Source of the DNA: Mycobacterium sp. 050128 | GTDB lineage: Bacteria; Actinomycetota; Actinomycetes; Mycobacteriales; Mycobacteriaceae | Assembly: GCF_036409155.1 (NCBI RefSeq) | Contig: NZ_JAZGLW010000006.1 | Span: forward strand, 1 to 64,000 | DNA length: 64,000 nucleotides | Direction of reading: 5' to 3' | Shown here: one piece after another, positions 17,168-26,880 of the stretch | How positions within the stretch are numbered: position 1 is the stretch's first letter | Layout of the letters: each line of letters starts with the position of its first letter | Notes under the pieces: generated by a model | What the model was told of the DNA's origin: nothing | Databases searched by the model: none | The model's input: the letters and a program-made list of their open reading frames with translations, nothing else | Made by a program: the position numbers and the translations under genes

Positions 17168-18436
17168 ATGAGCAACCACAGGGACGGCGGACCCGCGCGG
17201 CCAAACAGAGTCCGCAGCAGCAGGATTGACCCGATCTGGTGGGCGCCGACGTTATTCATCCTGATCGGCGGGCTGATCGTGGTGACCGCCGGTTCCTTCT
17301 CCGGAAAGTTTCAGGACTTCGTCCCGCTCACGTTGGTGTCGGATCGCGCCGGGCTGGTGATGGAACCGGGCGCCAAGGTGAAGTTGCGCGGGGTGCAGGT
17401 CGGCACGGTCGCCTCGATCGGCACCGATGTGAAAGCGGCTCAGCTGCAACTGAAAATGGATCCCGGCCCGTTCAAGTATCTGCCGAGCAACCTCGAGGCC
17501 GAGATCAAGTCGACCACCGCGTTCGGATCCAAGTACGTCGACCTGATCGTGCCCGAGCAGGCCAGCCACACCCCGTTGAAGCCCGGGGCGCTGGTGCGCT
17601 CACGCAATGTCACCGTCGAGGTGAATACGGTTTTCGAAAACCTGCAATCCGTGGTCCAGGCGCTCGACCCGGCCAAGCTCAATGCGATTCTGTCGGCCTT
17701 CGCGCAATCGGTGCGCGGTAAGGGCGATCGGCTCGGACAGGCGATCACCGATTCGAACAATCTGCTGCTCACCGTCAACCCGCGCATGGACACCATCCAC
17801 CGGGACTGGCAGCTATTCGGCAAGACCACTGCTATCTATTCCGATGCCGCGCAAGACATCCTGTCCATCCTCGACTCCGCGGCGACCACCAGCACCACCC
17901 TCACCGAAAACCAGCGGTCGCTCGACTCGCTGCTGCTGTCCGCGATCGGCTTCAGCCAGACCGGTATCAACGTGATAGGTAGAAACGAACCTAACATCGT
18001 GCGGTCGATGAGCCTGCTCGACCCGACCTTGACTCTGTTCAACAAGTACTCGCCGACCTACACGTGCTTGTTTCAAGGGGCGCAGTGGTACGTCGACCAC
18101 GGTGGCCGAGATGCGCTCGGCGGCAATGGGTATTCGGTGATTCTCGACGCTGCGCTGCTCTTCGGCGACGACCCGTACCGGTTCCCGAAGCACCTTCCGA
18201 AGGTCAACGCCACCGGCGGGCCAGGCGGTAGACCCAGCTGCGGTTCGCTACCCGACCCGAGCGCGAACTTCCCCGTGCGCGCGCTGGTCACCGACACCGG
18301 CTGGGGCGCGGCGCCGAACGAGATCCGCACCAACGTGGCCGCCGGAAACCCATGGTGGGCCAACTACTTCCCGACCACGAAGAACCCTCCCGAACCGCCA
18401 CGCTACTTCTGGCGCGGGGGGCAGCCGCCACCATGA
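17168..18436 (+). CDS. mceA: MCE family protein MceA
   Basis: A 422-residue periplasmic/cell-wall Mce subunit: one N-terminal membrane anchor (about 23-43), the MCE/MlaD beta domain (VSDRAGLVMEPGAKVKLRGVQVG, then TTAFGSKYVDLI), a long helical region, and a Pro-rich tail. Mce subunits assemble into a hexameric tube that carries lipids or sterols across the envelope. It overlaps mceB by four bases. Confidence 0.92.
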   Translation: MSNHRDGGPARPNRVRSSRIDPIWWAPTLFILIGGLIVVTAGSFSGKFQDFVPLTLVSDRAGLVMEPGAKVKLRGVQVGTVASIGTDVKAAQLQLKMDPGPFKYLPSNLEAEIKSTTAFGSKYVDLIVPEQASHTPLKPGALVRSRNVTVEVNTVFENLQSVVQALDPAKLNAILSAFAQSVRGKGDRLGQAITDSNNLLLTVNPRMDTIHRDWQLFGKTTAIYSDAAQDILSILDSAATTSTTLTENQRSLDSLLLSAIGFSQTGINVIGRNEPNIVRSMSLLDPTLTLFNKYSPTYTCLFQGAQWYVDHGGRDALGGNGYSVILDAALLFGDDPYRFPKHLPKVNATGGPGGRPSCGSLPDPSANFPVRALVTDTGWGAAPNEIRTNVAAGNPWWANYFPTTKNPPEPPRYFWRGGQPPP

Positions 18437-19461
18437 GAAGGAAACTCTCGAGCATCATCGCGCGCGTCGCGATTTTCACGCTGGTGTGCCTGCTCTTCAC
18501 GTTTACGCTTATCGCGGTGTTCGGGCAGCTGCGCTTTGAGGACCGCACCGACTTTTCTGCGGTCTTCACGAACATCTCCGGTCTGAAGTCCGGCAACTTT
18601 GTTCGTATCGCCGGCGTGGAGGTCGGCAAGGTCGGCGACCTCACGCTGCACCGCGACGGCACCGTCACGGTCGGCTTCGCGATCGACAAGGGGATCCGGC
18701 TCACTGAGGGAACCAAAGCCGTCGTGCGGTACGAAAACCTAATCGGTGACCGCTATCTCGCGCTCGAAGAGGCTCCCGGGCCGCCGCGCCGGCTGCCGCC
18801 GGGATCGACGATTCCGCTGGCACGGACGTCGCCCGCTCTTGACATCGACGCTCTTATTGGCGGTTTCCGCCCGTTGTTCCGGGCACTGGATCCCGATCAG
18901 GTCAACGCACTGTCCGGTCAGCTCCTTCGAATCTTCCAGGGACAGGGCGGCACGCTGGCGTCGGTGCTGTCGCAGACCTCGATGCTGACCTCGACGCTAG
19001 CCGGGCGTAGCCAATTGATCGGCGAGCTGATCACCAACCTGAATACGGTGCTGCACACCTTCGCCGCGCGCGACCGCGAGTTCTCCGACGGCCTGGACAA
19101 ACTGGCTCAGTTCGTGGAGGGCCTGGCACAGCGCAAGGACGACATCTCCACCGGGCTGGCCTATGTCAACGCGGCTGCCGGTTCCGTCGCCGATCTGCTT
19201 GTCCAATCCCGCCAGCCGATCAAGGACGTGGTGCACGAGACCGACCGGGTATCCGCACAGGTGGTTTCCGACCGCGACTATGTCGACAAACTGCTCAAGG
19301 ACCTTCCCGATATCTATCAGGTGCTGGCCCGCCAGGGTCTCAACGGAGACTACTTCGGCTTCTACTTCTGCGAGGTTCTGCTGAAGGTCAACGGCAAGGG
19401 GGGCAACCCGATCTTCGTCAAGCTTTTGGGACAACCCAGCGGGCGGTGCACGCCCCAATGA
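18433..19461 (+). CDS. mceB: MCE family protein MceB
   Basis: A 342-residue Mce subunit with an N-terminal membrane segment (IIARVAIFTLVCLLFTFTLI), the MCE domain (SGLKSGNFVRIAGVEVGKVGD, VRYENLIGDRYLALE) and the helical needle-forming region. Start ATG 18433 overlaps the mceA stop (ATGA). Confidence 0.92.
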   Translation: MRRKLSSIIARVAIFTLVCLLFTFTLIAVFGQLRFEDRTDFSAVFTNISGLKSGNFVRIAGVEVGKVGDLTLHRDGTVTVGFAIDKGIRLTEGTKAVVRYENLIGDRYLALEEAPGPPRRLPPGSTIPLARTSPALDIDALIGGFRPLFRALDPDQVNALSGQLLRIFQGQGGTLASVLSQTSMLTSTLAGRSQLIGELITNLNTVLHTFAARDREFSDGLDKLAQFVEGLAQRKDDISTGLAYVNAAAGSVADLLVQSRQPIKDVVHETDRVSAQVVSDRDYVDKLLKDLPDIYQVLARQGLNGDYFGFYFCEVLLKVNGKGGNPIFVKLLGQPSGRCTPQ

Positions 19462-20642
19462 GATTGAAGCTGCCGAAGATCAAGCCGCTTGGCCGCCGGA
19501 GCCCGTTCGCGTTAGGACTGATGGGCACCGTGATTCTGGCCTGCATCACGATCGTCGCATTTCAGTACAACAAGCTGCCTTTCGTCAAAAACACGGATGA
19601 CTACGCCGCCTATTTCTCCGAGGCTGGTGGCATCAAACCCGGTAATACAGTGCGGGTTTCGGGGTTGGGGGTCGGCCGGGTCTCCGATATCCGACTGGAG
19701 GGCAACAAGGTCCGGGTCGGCTTCACCGTTCGCCAGGGCATCGAGCTGGGCGACCGCACCGAGGCGGCGATTAAGACAGAAACGATCCTGGGCTCCAAGA
19801 TGCTGGAGCTCACGCCGCGTGGGGAAGGGCGGTTGTCCGGCCCGATTCCGCTGACCCGCACACACTCGCCCTATGACCTGCCCGACGCGCTGGGCGACCT
19901 GACCACCACGATCAGCGGCCTCGACACCGTTCAATTGTCCTCGGCGCTGACGACATTGGCGGATACCTTCAAGGAGACACCACCGAACCTACGGCCCGCG
20001 CTGGAAGGTGTGGCGCGGTTCTCTGACACTCTCAATGGTCGTGACGCACAGCTGCGCAACCTGCTGGGCAATGCCAACAAGGTGTCGACCGTGCTGGGCA
20101 AGCGCAGTCAGCAGATCGCCGGCCTGGTCGCGAATTCCAACGCGCTATTGGCCGCACTGCTCGACGAGCGGGATTCGCTGGACGCCCTGATGAACAACCT
20201 CACCGCGGTGTCGCATCAAATTTCCGGGTTGGTCGCCGACAACAGAACGCAACTCAAGCCGGCCCTGGACAAACTCAACGGTGTGCTCGAGATCTTGGAC
20301 GACCGCAAGGAAGATATTCAGCGTACCTTGCCGAAGTTCAAGCGATATGCGATGTCATTCGGCGAATGCCTGGGCTCTGGACCGTTTTTCAAGGCCTACG
20401 TGGCCAACCTGCTTCCTGGCCAGATCGGTGGGCCGGTCCTGGACGCGGACATGTATGACCGTTTCCTGGATCCCGATCAGAAGCTGCCCTCGGAAGCGGT
20501 GGATCCGCCCACCGGTACGCCGCCCGTGCCGCCGGAGAACGCACCGGTGCCGCTGTGGTCGCAGCCGCCTTCACCGCCGCCGTCGACGCCGCCGGTGCGG
20601 ACCATCCCGCCGCCGTCACCGCACGAATTCGACGGGCCATGA
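19458..20642 (+). CDS. mceC: MCE family protein MceC
   Basis: A 394-residue Mce subunit. Membrane anchor near 18-36, MCE domain (AGGIKPGNTVRVSGLGVGRV, TILGSKMLELTP), helical region, then a Pro-rich C-terminus (PVPPENAPVPLW and following) typical of MceC. Start ATG 19458 in an ATGA overlap with mceB; an upstream in-frame ATG at 19446 lies inside mceB and is less likely. Confidence 0.9.
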   Translation: MRLKLPKIKPLGRRSPFALGLMGTVILACITIVAFQYNKLPFVKNTDDYAAYFSEAGGIKPGNTVRVSGLGVGRVSDIRLEGNKVRVGFTVRQGIELGDRTEAAIKTETILGSKMLELTPRGEGRLSGPIPLTRTHSPYDLPDALGDLTTTISGLDTVQLSSALTTLADTFKETPPNLRPALEGVARFSDTLNGRDAQLRNLLGNANKVSTVLGKRSQQIAGLVANSNALLAALLDERDSLDALMNNLTAVSHQISGLVADNRTQLKPALDKLNGVLEILDDRKEDIQRTLPKFKRYAMSFGECLGSGPFFKAYVANLLPGQIGGPVLDADMYDRFLDPDQKLPSEAVDPPTGTPPVPPENAPVPLWSQPPSPPPSTPPVRTIPPPSPHEFDGP

Positions 20643-21985
20643 ACATGAGTCGAGACACCCTGCGGAAGGCCACCGCAATCAGCCTGGTGCTGACGCTGGC
20701 CGCGGCGTCGTTCCTAGTCGCCAGAAATCTGTGGAAAGAGGTCGAAAAGAACACGTACTCTGCGTATTTCACGGAAGCCAACGGCCTGTTCGTCGGCGAC
20801 GAGATCCGCATCCTCGGTGTGGCTGTCGGCGTCGTGGACAAGATTGAACCGCAGCCCGCCAGCTCCAAGGTGACGTTCTCCGTCGACAAGCAGTACCCGG
20901 TCCCGGCCGATGCCCGTGCCGCGATCCTGTCCCCGTCGCTGGTGACGTCGCGAGCTATTCAACTCGTCCCGGCATACTCCGGCGGACCCAAACTGAGTCC
21001 TGGCGCGTCGATTCCGTTGAACCGCACCGCGGTGCCGGTCGAATGGGACGACTTCCGCAAACAGCTGGAGAAGCTGACCGAGGCGTTACAGCCGACCACT
21101 CCGGGCGGGGTCAACTCCGTCGGCGAGTTCGTCAACTCGGCCGCTGATAACCTACGCGGCCAGGGGGACACTGCGCGCGACACCGTCATCAAGCTCTCCC
21201 AAGCCATTTCGGCGCTCGGCGATCACGCCGACGACATCTTCAGCACGGTGCGCAATCTGCAGCTACTGGTCTCGGCTCTATACTCCAGCAGCGATCTGCT
21301 GGCCTCGTTCAACAGGAATTTGGCCAGTGTGACGACGGTGCTGACGAACAGCCCCAATGAAATTGGCAATGCGCTAAAGGCTTTGGATGGCGCACTGGTT
21401 GATGTACGCGACTTCCTCGCCGAAAACCGGGAATCAATGGGCGTCACGTTCGACCGGCTCGGTTCGATCACGACCGCGCTGAACGACAGCCGCGGCGACA
21501 TCAAGCAAATCCTGCACATCGCCCCGACGGTGTTCCAGAACTTCCTGAACATCTACCAACCCGCACAGAGCGCGATGACCGGCATCCTGGCGCTGAACAA
21601 CTTCGCCGACATTCCACAGTTCATCTGCAGCTCAATCGAAGCAGCCTCCCGCGCGCGGCTGGCCCGGGTGTCGAAGCTGTGCCTGCAGTACATCAACCCG
21701 ATCATCAAGAACCGCATCTACAACTACATCCCTGCCGGCATCAATCCCTTTGTCGGGACGCAGGCCCGGCCGAGCGAGATCACCTACAGCGAGGACTGGT
21801 TGCGGCCCGGGAACCCGCCCCCGCCACCACCTGAGGCGCCATCGCCGCCCGACGCACCGCCACCACCGGGGCCGCCGCCCGCGGCAGTGGCACCGCCGCT
21901 CGAGGCGCCGCCACCACCGAGTGCCGGCATGAACTCGATCCAGGTGTTGCAGAACCTGATGCTGCCGACGGGGCCTGAATCATGA
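20639..21985 (+). CDS. mceD: MCE family protein MceD
   Basis: A 448-residue Mce subunit with an N-terminal membrane helix, the MCE domain (ANGLFVGDEIRILGVAVG), a long helical stretch and a proline-rich tail (EAPSPPDAPPPPGPPP). Start ATG 20639 overlaps the mceC stop; ATG 20645 is also possible. Ends in an ATGA overlap with mceE. Confidence 0.9.
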   Translation: MNMSRDTLRKATAISLVLTLAAASFLVARNLWKEVEKNTYSAYFTEANGLFVGDEIRILGVAVGVVDKIEPQPASSKVTFSVDKQYPVPADARAAILSPSLVTSRAIQLVPAYSGGPKLSPGASIPLNRTAVPVEWDDFRKQLEKLTEALQPTTPGGVNSVGEFVNSAADNLRGQGDTARDTVIKLSQAISALGDHADDIFSTVRNLQLLVSALYSSSDLLASFNRNLASVTTVLTNSPNEIGNALKALDGALVDVRDFLAENRESMGVTFDRLGSITTALNDSRGDIKQILHIAPTVFQNFLNIYQPAQSAMTGILALNNFADIPQFICSSIEAASRARLARVSKLCLQYINPIIKNRIYNYIPAGINPFVGTQARPSEITYSEDWLRPGNPPPPPPEAPSPPDAPPPPGPPPAAVAPPLEAPPPPSAGMNSIQVLQNLMLPTGPES

Positions 21986-23103
21986 GGCGGGCGCTGGCCG
22001 CAATGCTCGGTTTGGTATGTCTCGCTGCGCTTTCCGGGTGCGGATGGCGGGGCCTGAATTCGTTCACCCTGCCCGGTACCTCCGGTGGCGGGCCCGGCGC
22101 CTACACGATTCAGGCTCAAATGCCCGACGTGGTGACCATTCAGCAGAACACTCGTGTTCGGGTCGACGACGTCAACGTCGGTAACGTCACCAAGATCGAG
22201 CTGCAGGATTGGCACGCGCTGGTCACCATGCGCATCAACGGCGATGTCCGCTTGCCGGCCAATTCGAGCGCCAAGCTGGGCCAGACCAGCCTGCTCGGTT
22301 CGATGCACATCGAGCTCACGCCGCCCAAGGACGAGCCTCCGGTGGGCCAACTCAAGAACGGATCGGTCATCCCGCTGTCGCGTGCGAGCTTGTACCCGAC
22401 CACCGAACAGACGTTGGCCTCGGTGTCGATCCTGCTCAACGGCGGGGGAATTGGGCAGTTGCAGGAGATCAACCAGGCCGTCGCCAAGGCGTTCGCCGGC
22501 CGCGAAAACGACATGCGCAGCCTGCTGAACCAACTGGATGAGTTCATCGCGAAGACCAACGACCAGACCGACGACATCATTGCCGCCGCCGAGAACCTCA
22601 ATGCCCTGGCGGGCCAGGTTGCCGCCAACGACCCTGTCGTCGACAAGGCCCTGATGACGGTGCCCAAAGCGTTGGCGGTGTTGGCGGCCGAGCGCAGCAA
22701 GATCGCCGAAACAATCGACCAGGTCGGCAAGTTCAGCGCGATCGCGGCCGACACCATTCACCAGAGCAGGGAGTCCCTGGTCAAGAATCTGCGCAATATC
22801 GCACCGGTACTGCGCTCGCTTGCCGACGCGGGACCCTCGCTCACCAGGGGCCTCGATGGCCTGGCGACGTACCCCTGGCCGACTTCCACGGTGCGCAACT
22901 GGTTCCGCGGCGACTACGCCAACCTGACCCTGGTCGTCGACTTGACGTTGAGCCGCATCGACCAGGGACTGTTCACCGGCTCGCGATGGGAAGGCAACCT
23001 GACTCAACTCGAACTGCTGTGGGGACGCACGATCGGCATGCAGCCCAGCCCTGTCACCGGCGGCAACCCGCTGACCTACCCCTATCACTTCGGGGGGTAC
23101 TAG
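21982..23103 (+). CDS. mceE: MCE family lipoprotein MceE (LprK-type)
   Basis: A 373-residue lipidated Mce subunit. The signal peptide ends in the lipobox LSGC (Cys20), as in LprK/LprN-type MceE proteins. The MCE domain (QNTRVRVDDVNVGNVTKIEL, TSLLGSMHIELTP) and helical region follow. The stop TAG is directly followed by the mceF ATG. Confidence 0.93.
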   Translation: MRRALAAMLGLVCLAALSGCGWRGLNSFTLPGTSGGGPGAYTIQAQMPDVVTIQQNTRVRVDDVNVGNVTKIELQDWHALVTMRINGDVRLPANSSAKLGQTSLLGSMHIELTPPKDEPPVGQLKNGSVIPLSRASLYPTTEQTLASVSILLNGGGIGQLQEINQAVAKAFAGRENDMRSLLNQLDEFIAKTNDQTDDIIAAAENLNALAGQVAANDPVVDKALMTVPKALAVLAAERSKIAETIDQVGKFSAIAADTIHQSRESLVKNLRNIAPVLRSLADAGPSLTRGLDGLATYPWPTSTVRNWFRGDYANLTLVVDLTLSRIDQGLFTGSRWEGNLTQLELLWGRTIGMQPSPVTGGNPLTYPYHFGGY

Positions 23104-24573
23104 ATGCTGCGTCTGAATCGCCGTACCTGGATCCAGTTGGCCGTTTTGACCCTGGTCACCGTGGTTTCTTGTGGCGCAATGGCGTTCAACTTCATGAAGC
23201 TGCCCGCAACACTGTTCGGCATCGGGGAGTACAGCGTCACCGTCGAGCTGCCGCAGTCGGGTGGTCTGTACCAGACGTCGGCCGTCACCTACCGCGGCAC
23301 CGACGTGGGCCAGGTCAAATCGGTCGACGTCACCGCAACCGGGGTACGCGCGGTTCTCGCCATGCGATCCGGGGTCAAAGTGCCTGCCAATGTTCAGGCT
23401 TCGGTGCACAGCCGCTCGGCGATCGGTGAGCAATATACCGAATTGACCCCGCAGCAGGGCAAGGAAGGTGAACAATCTCGGCCGCTGCAGGCCGGCGACG
23501 TCATCCCGGCCGGCCATGTCGACGTACCCGTCGACATCGGCCACCTGCTGGACATGACCAACCGAGCGCTGCAAGCGATTCCGCGGGACAACCTGCACAC
23601 GGTGATCGACGAGGCCAACCGGGCGGTCGGCGGACTCGGCCCCGAACTGTCTCGGATCGTCGACGGGTCAGCGGCATTGGCCATTGCGGGTGGTCAGACG
23701 GTCGACCCGCTTGCCACCCTGATCGACCAATCACCCGCGGTGCTGGGCACACAGGTGCAGACGTCGGATGCGATCGCCACCTGGGCCAGTCGAACATCGG
23801 CACTGATGGCGCAGTTCAAGGCACAGGACGCCGCAGTGCGAGATCTGCTGACACAAGGCACTTCTGGCATCGAAGAGGGGCGTGCATTGCTCGACCGGGT
23901 ATCGCCGGCCCTGCCGGTGTTGTTCGCCAACCTGGTGAGCCTCGGCGACATCGCCGTCGTCTATCGCCACGACATCGAACAGCTGCTGGTGCTGCTCCCG
24001 CAGGGCATCGCCGCCATGGCGGCGATCATCGTGCCGAGCTCGAACACCAAACAGGAGTACCGGGGCGCGCAGTTGGACTTTAACCTCAACCTCAACCTGC
24101 CGCCTCCGTGCACCACCGGGTATCTGCCCCCACAGCAGCGTCGTTCACCGGCCAGCGTCGATGCTCCCGACCGCCCGGCAGCAGACCTCTTCTGCCGGCT
24201 GCCGCAGGACTCTGAGCTCAATGTCCGTGGCGTACGCAATATTCCGTGTGAGGCCAAACCATGGAAGCGCGCACCGACAATCGAGCTGTGCGAAAGCGAC
24301 GAGGAGTATGTGCCGCTCAACGAGGGCTACAACTGGAAGGGCGATCCCAACGCCACCACCAGCGGCCAGGGCGTGCCGATGTACCCGCCGGGACAGGATC
24401 CGCGGCTACCACCGCCGCGGGGCACCGCGCCACCGGCCCCGCCGCTCGCGGTCAGCACCTATGACCCGGCCACGGGCGACTACATAGGTCCCGACGGACG
24501 GCATTACACCGAATCCGACTTGGCGCACCCGCGTGCCAAAAACTGGCAATCACTACTGGTGCCGCCAGCTTAG
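23104..24573 (+). CDS. mceF: MCE family protein MceF
   Basis: A 489-residue last Mce subunit: N-terminal membrane segment, MCE domain (GGLYQTSAVTYRGTDVGQVK, SAIGEQYTELTP), helical region, and a C-terminal extension with four cysteines and proline stretches ending in a YDPATGDYIGPDG motif common to MceF proteins. Confidence 0.92.
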   Translation: MLRLNRRTWIQLAVLTLVTVVSCGAMAFNFMKLPATLFGIGEYSVTVELPQSGGLYQTSAVTYRGTDVGQVKSVDVTATGVRAVLAMRSGVKVPANVQASVHSRSAIGEQYTELTPQQGKEGEQSRPLQAGDVIPAGHVDVPVDIGHLLDMTNRALQAIPRDNLHTVIDEANRAVGGLGPELSRIVDGSAALAIAGGQTVDPLATLIDQSPAVLGTQVQTSDAIATWASRTSALMAQFKAQDAAVRDLLTQGTSGIEEGRALLDRVSPALPVLFANLVSLGDIAVVYRHDIEQLLVLLPQGIAAMAAIIVPSSNTKQEYRGAQLDFNLNLNLPPPCTTGYLPPQQRRSPASVDAPDRPAADLFCRLPQDSELNVRGVRNIPCEAKPWKRAPTIELCESDEEYVPLNEGYNWKGDPNATTSGQGVPMYPPGQDPRLPPPRGTAPPAPPLAVSTYDPATGDYIGPDGRHYTESDLAHPRAKNWQSLLVPPA

Positions 24574-24589
24574 AAGTGAAGGAGAAACC

Positions 24590-25231
24590 ATGGCCGATGA
24601 GCCTGAAACCCCGGAGATCGAAAAGGTCGCTGAGCCAACGGGTGCCGACGCCGAGGACTACGACCCGGTCGAAGACGACGCGCCCGCCGACGAGGCCGAC
24701 GAGAGTGAAGGCCGGTTCGCCCGCTGGCGGCAGCGGCTCACCCGTCGCCGGCTTTCCCGCACCGGAGCGGCACTGGTCACCGGCACCGCAATCCTGGCCT
24801 TGCTGACCGGGCTGACCGGCTGGCTGGGATACACGGCTTACCAAAAGCACCAAGCCCAGGCCCAGCGTGAGCAATTCATTCAGGTCGCTCGCCAGGGCGC
24901 GGTAAACCTCACCACGATCAACTACACCGAGGTCGATTCGGACGTGCAGCGAATCCTCGATCTGGCCACCGGGGCCTTCCGTGAGGATTTTGAGCAGCGG
25001 GCCAAACCGTTCGTCGAGGTTGTCAAGGCGGCGCAGTCGAAATCGGAAGGCACGGTGACCGATGCCGGTCTGGAATCCCTGCGCGGCGACTCGGCCGAGG
25101 TCTTGGTGGCGGTCGCGGTGAAGTCGCGGACTGCCGGCGGCGAAGAAGCACCGAGGGAATGGCGGATGCGCATCGAGGTCCGCTCAGTCGGCAACGACAC
25201 CAAGGTCTCCAACGTGGTGTTCGTGCCATGA
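24590..25231 (+). CDS. Mce-associated membrane protein (Mam-like)
   Basis: A 213-residue protein. An acidic cytoplasmic N-terminus (EDYDPVEDDAPADEADE) leads to one membrane helix (about 62-84), then an extracytoplasmic NTF2-like alpha/beta domain. This architecture is that of Mam proteins coded after mceF, which stabilise Mce complexes. AAGGAG six bases before ATG 24590 supports the start. Ends in an ATGA overlap with the next Mam gene. Confidence 0.85.
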   Translation: MADEPETPEIEKVAEPTGADAEDYDPVEDDAPADEADESEGRFARWRQRLTRRRLSRTGAALVTGTAILALLTGLTGWLGYTAYQKHQAQAQREQFIQVARQGAVNLTTINYTEVDSDVQRILDLATGAFREDFEQRAKPFVEVVKAAQSKSEGTVTDAGLESLRGDSAEVLVAVAVKSRTAGGEEAPREWRMRIEVRSVGNDTKVSNVVFVP

Positions 25232-25833
25232 CCACGCTCAAGGACGACACCGTGACCGATAGTCCCGACGAAGAGCTGGTCGAGGCGCCGACAGATGCGG
25301 CCGGGGAGGCGGATTCGGCCGAGACCGAAGCCCCACGCGAGCGTCGGCGGATCCCGTGGTCACGGGTGTTCGCTTACGGCGTGCTGCCGGCCATCGCATT
25401 GCTGGTGGCGCTGGGGGCGGGCTACTTACGCTGGGTGATCGGGTCAACCGATGAGCTGGCGCAGGCCCGCACCGAATCCGTCCGGGCGGCAAGCGAAGAC
25501 GCCGCCGCTTTGCTCTCCTACAAGCCGGACACGGCCGACAAGGATCTCGGCGCGGCACGCGAGCGGCTGACCGGAGAGTTCAAGGACGCCTACGGCGAAT
25601 TGATCCGCCAAGTGGTGATCCCCGGTGCGAAAGAAAAACACATTGCCTCGGCGGCCAAAGTGAGTGCGGCATCGTCGGTTTCGGCGACCGCCAACCACGC
25701 GGTGGCCCTGCTGTTCGTCAACCAGACGGTGACTATCGGCGACGGTGCTCCTACCGATACCCAGCCTGTCATCAAAGTGACACTGGACAAGGTCGATGGC
25801 CGATGGCTGGTTTCGCGCTTCGACCCGGTGTGA
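25228..25833 (+). CDS. Mce-associated membrane protein (Mam-like), second
   Basis: A 201-residue paralog of the preceding gene with the same plan: acidic N-terminus, a membrane helix near 48-70, and a C-terminal domain ending KVDGRWLVSRFDPV, typical of Mam proteins. Translation is coupled to the previous gene through the overlapping ATGA. The pair probably forms the accessory part of this Mce importer. Confidence 0.85.
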   Translation: MTTLKDDTVTDSPDEELVEAPTDAAGEADSAETEAPRERRRIPWSRVFAYGVLPAIALLVALGAGYLRWVIGSTDELAQARTESVRAASEDAAALLSYKPDTADKDLGAARERLTGEFKDAYGELIRQVVIPGAKEKHIASAAKVSAASSVSATANHAVALLFVNQTVTIGDGAPTDTQPVIKVTLDKVDGRWLVSRFDPV

Positions 25834-25847
25834 TTCGAGGAGGTCAG

Positions 25848-26345
25848 ATGACGACGTGGCTACGCCTGCTGCCCGTTGCCATGCTGGTGGCGGTGACAAG
25901 CCCACTGGCGGCGGCCCCGGCCGCGCACGCCGACAATAAGCGGCTCAACAGTGCTGTCGTCTCCGCCGTCTATACCCTGCAGCATCAGGCGGGTTGCACG
26001 AACGACGTCATCCGGAACAACGCGCTGACCCTGGCCGCCCAATGGCACGCTGACGACATGATCAGCAACCGAAACATCAATGACGACATCGGATCTGATG
26101 GGTCGACGCCGCAGGACCGGGCAAACGCCGCCGGTTTTCGCGGCCAGGCCGCCGAGACGGTGGCGATCAATCCGGCCATCGCGATCAGCAGCCTGGAGCT
26201 GGTCAACCAGTGGTACTACAACCCCGCGGACATGGCCATCATTCGCGACTGCGCCAACAACAACATCGGTGTGTGGTCGGACAACAGCTTGGACCGCACC
26301 GTCGTCGTTGCGGTGTACGGGCAGCCGACACCGCCCGGCCGATAA
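25848..26345 (+). CDS. Secreted CAP-domain (SCP-like) protein
   Basis: A 165-residue protein with a signal peptide (about 1-28, cleavage after AAHA) and a small CAP domain: LAAQWHADDMISNRNIND, GFRGQAAETVAIN and WSDNSLDRTVVVAVYGQP, with a cysteine pair (AGC, RDC). CAP proteins act in the envelope or host environment; the role here is unknown. GAGGAGG lies just before ATG 25848. It follows the Mam genes by 14 bases and may belong to the mce operon. A broken copy of its middle lies at 29088-29205. Confidence 0.75.
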   Translation: MTTWLRLLPVAMLVAVTSPLAAAPAAHADNKRLNSAVVSAVYTLQHQAGCTNDVIRNNALTLAAQWHADDMISNRNINDDIGSDGSTPQDRANAAGFRGQAAETVAINPAIAISSLELVNQWYYNPADMAIIRDCANNNIGVWSDNSLDRTVVVAVYGQPTPPGR

Positions 26346-26349
26346 GGTT

Positions 26350-26775
26350 TCAGTCGTAGACCGGTGTCCAGGTGGTGTCGGCCACCGCCTGCGCGACATC
26401 GTCGTGGCGCGTCGTGGCCACCCCGTCTTCGACGGCGGCGTGGTAGACGGCCTCGGCGACCGCGGTGGAGATTTGGCGTAGGTTCTGCACATCCGGCAAC
26501 AGCGAGTCTCCCACATTCGTCGGGCTGGCTTGCTGCACAATAGCTTTCGCGGCAGCCCTGGAGCATGCCGGGGGTCATCAGTTCGGGCAGATGGCCTTCC
26601 AGCACCTCGTAGTACAGCAACTCATGCCGGTAGTGCAGCTGCTCGAGGGTGAGAACGGGAGCCGGCCGGTCAAACCCAGCTGGTGGCGCTGCTCGTGGGT
26701 GAAGCCGACTCCGCGATTCATACTCGGTGAAGACATCGCGAGCGGGATCCGGGGCGTGTGGGCGTCGCTCATCAC
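26350..26775 (-). pseudogene. Remnant of a second malic enzyme gene (mez)
   Basis: The first ~39 codons match intact mez (PRIPLAMSSPSMNRGVGFTH, start 26775) and the last ~70 match its C-terminus (GDSLLPDVQNL...AVAEAVYHAAVEDGVAT). Between them only LEQLHYRHELLYYEVLEGHLPEL remains, in a shifted frame, so most of the protein is deleted in at least two steps. Even the upstream AAGAGCA...TGAAGG (26838-26853) resembles the sequence ahead of intact mez (8803-8821). No function is expected. Confidence 0.88.
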
Positions 26776-26880
26776 GGCCTCCGTCCGATGGCTGGGCGCA
26801 TGAGGTCACGTAGCCCGGTCCCGGTGAACCCACCCTAAAGAGCACTTGAAGGGCAGCCGGCACCCACGTTCGAAGCGCCG

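Noticed and set aside
21784..23598. 604-codon minus-strand open frame
   Set aside because: It lies wholly opposite mceD-mceF, is Arg/Gln/Gly-rich like other GC shadows, and has no recognisable domain.
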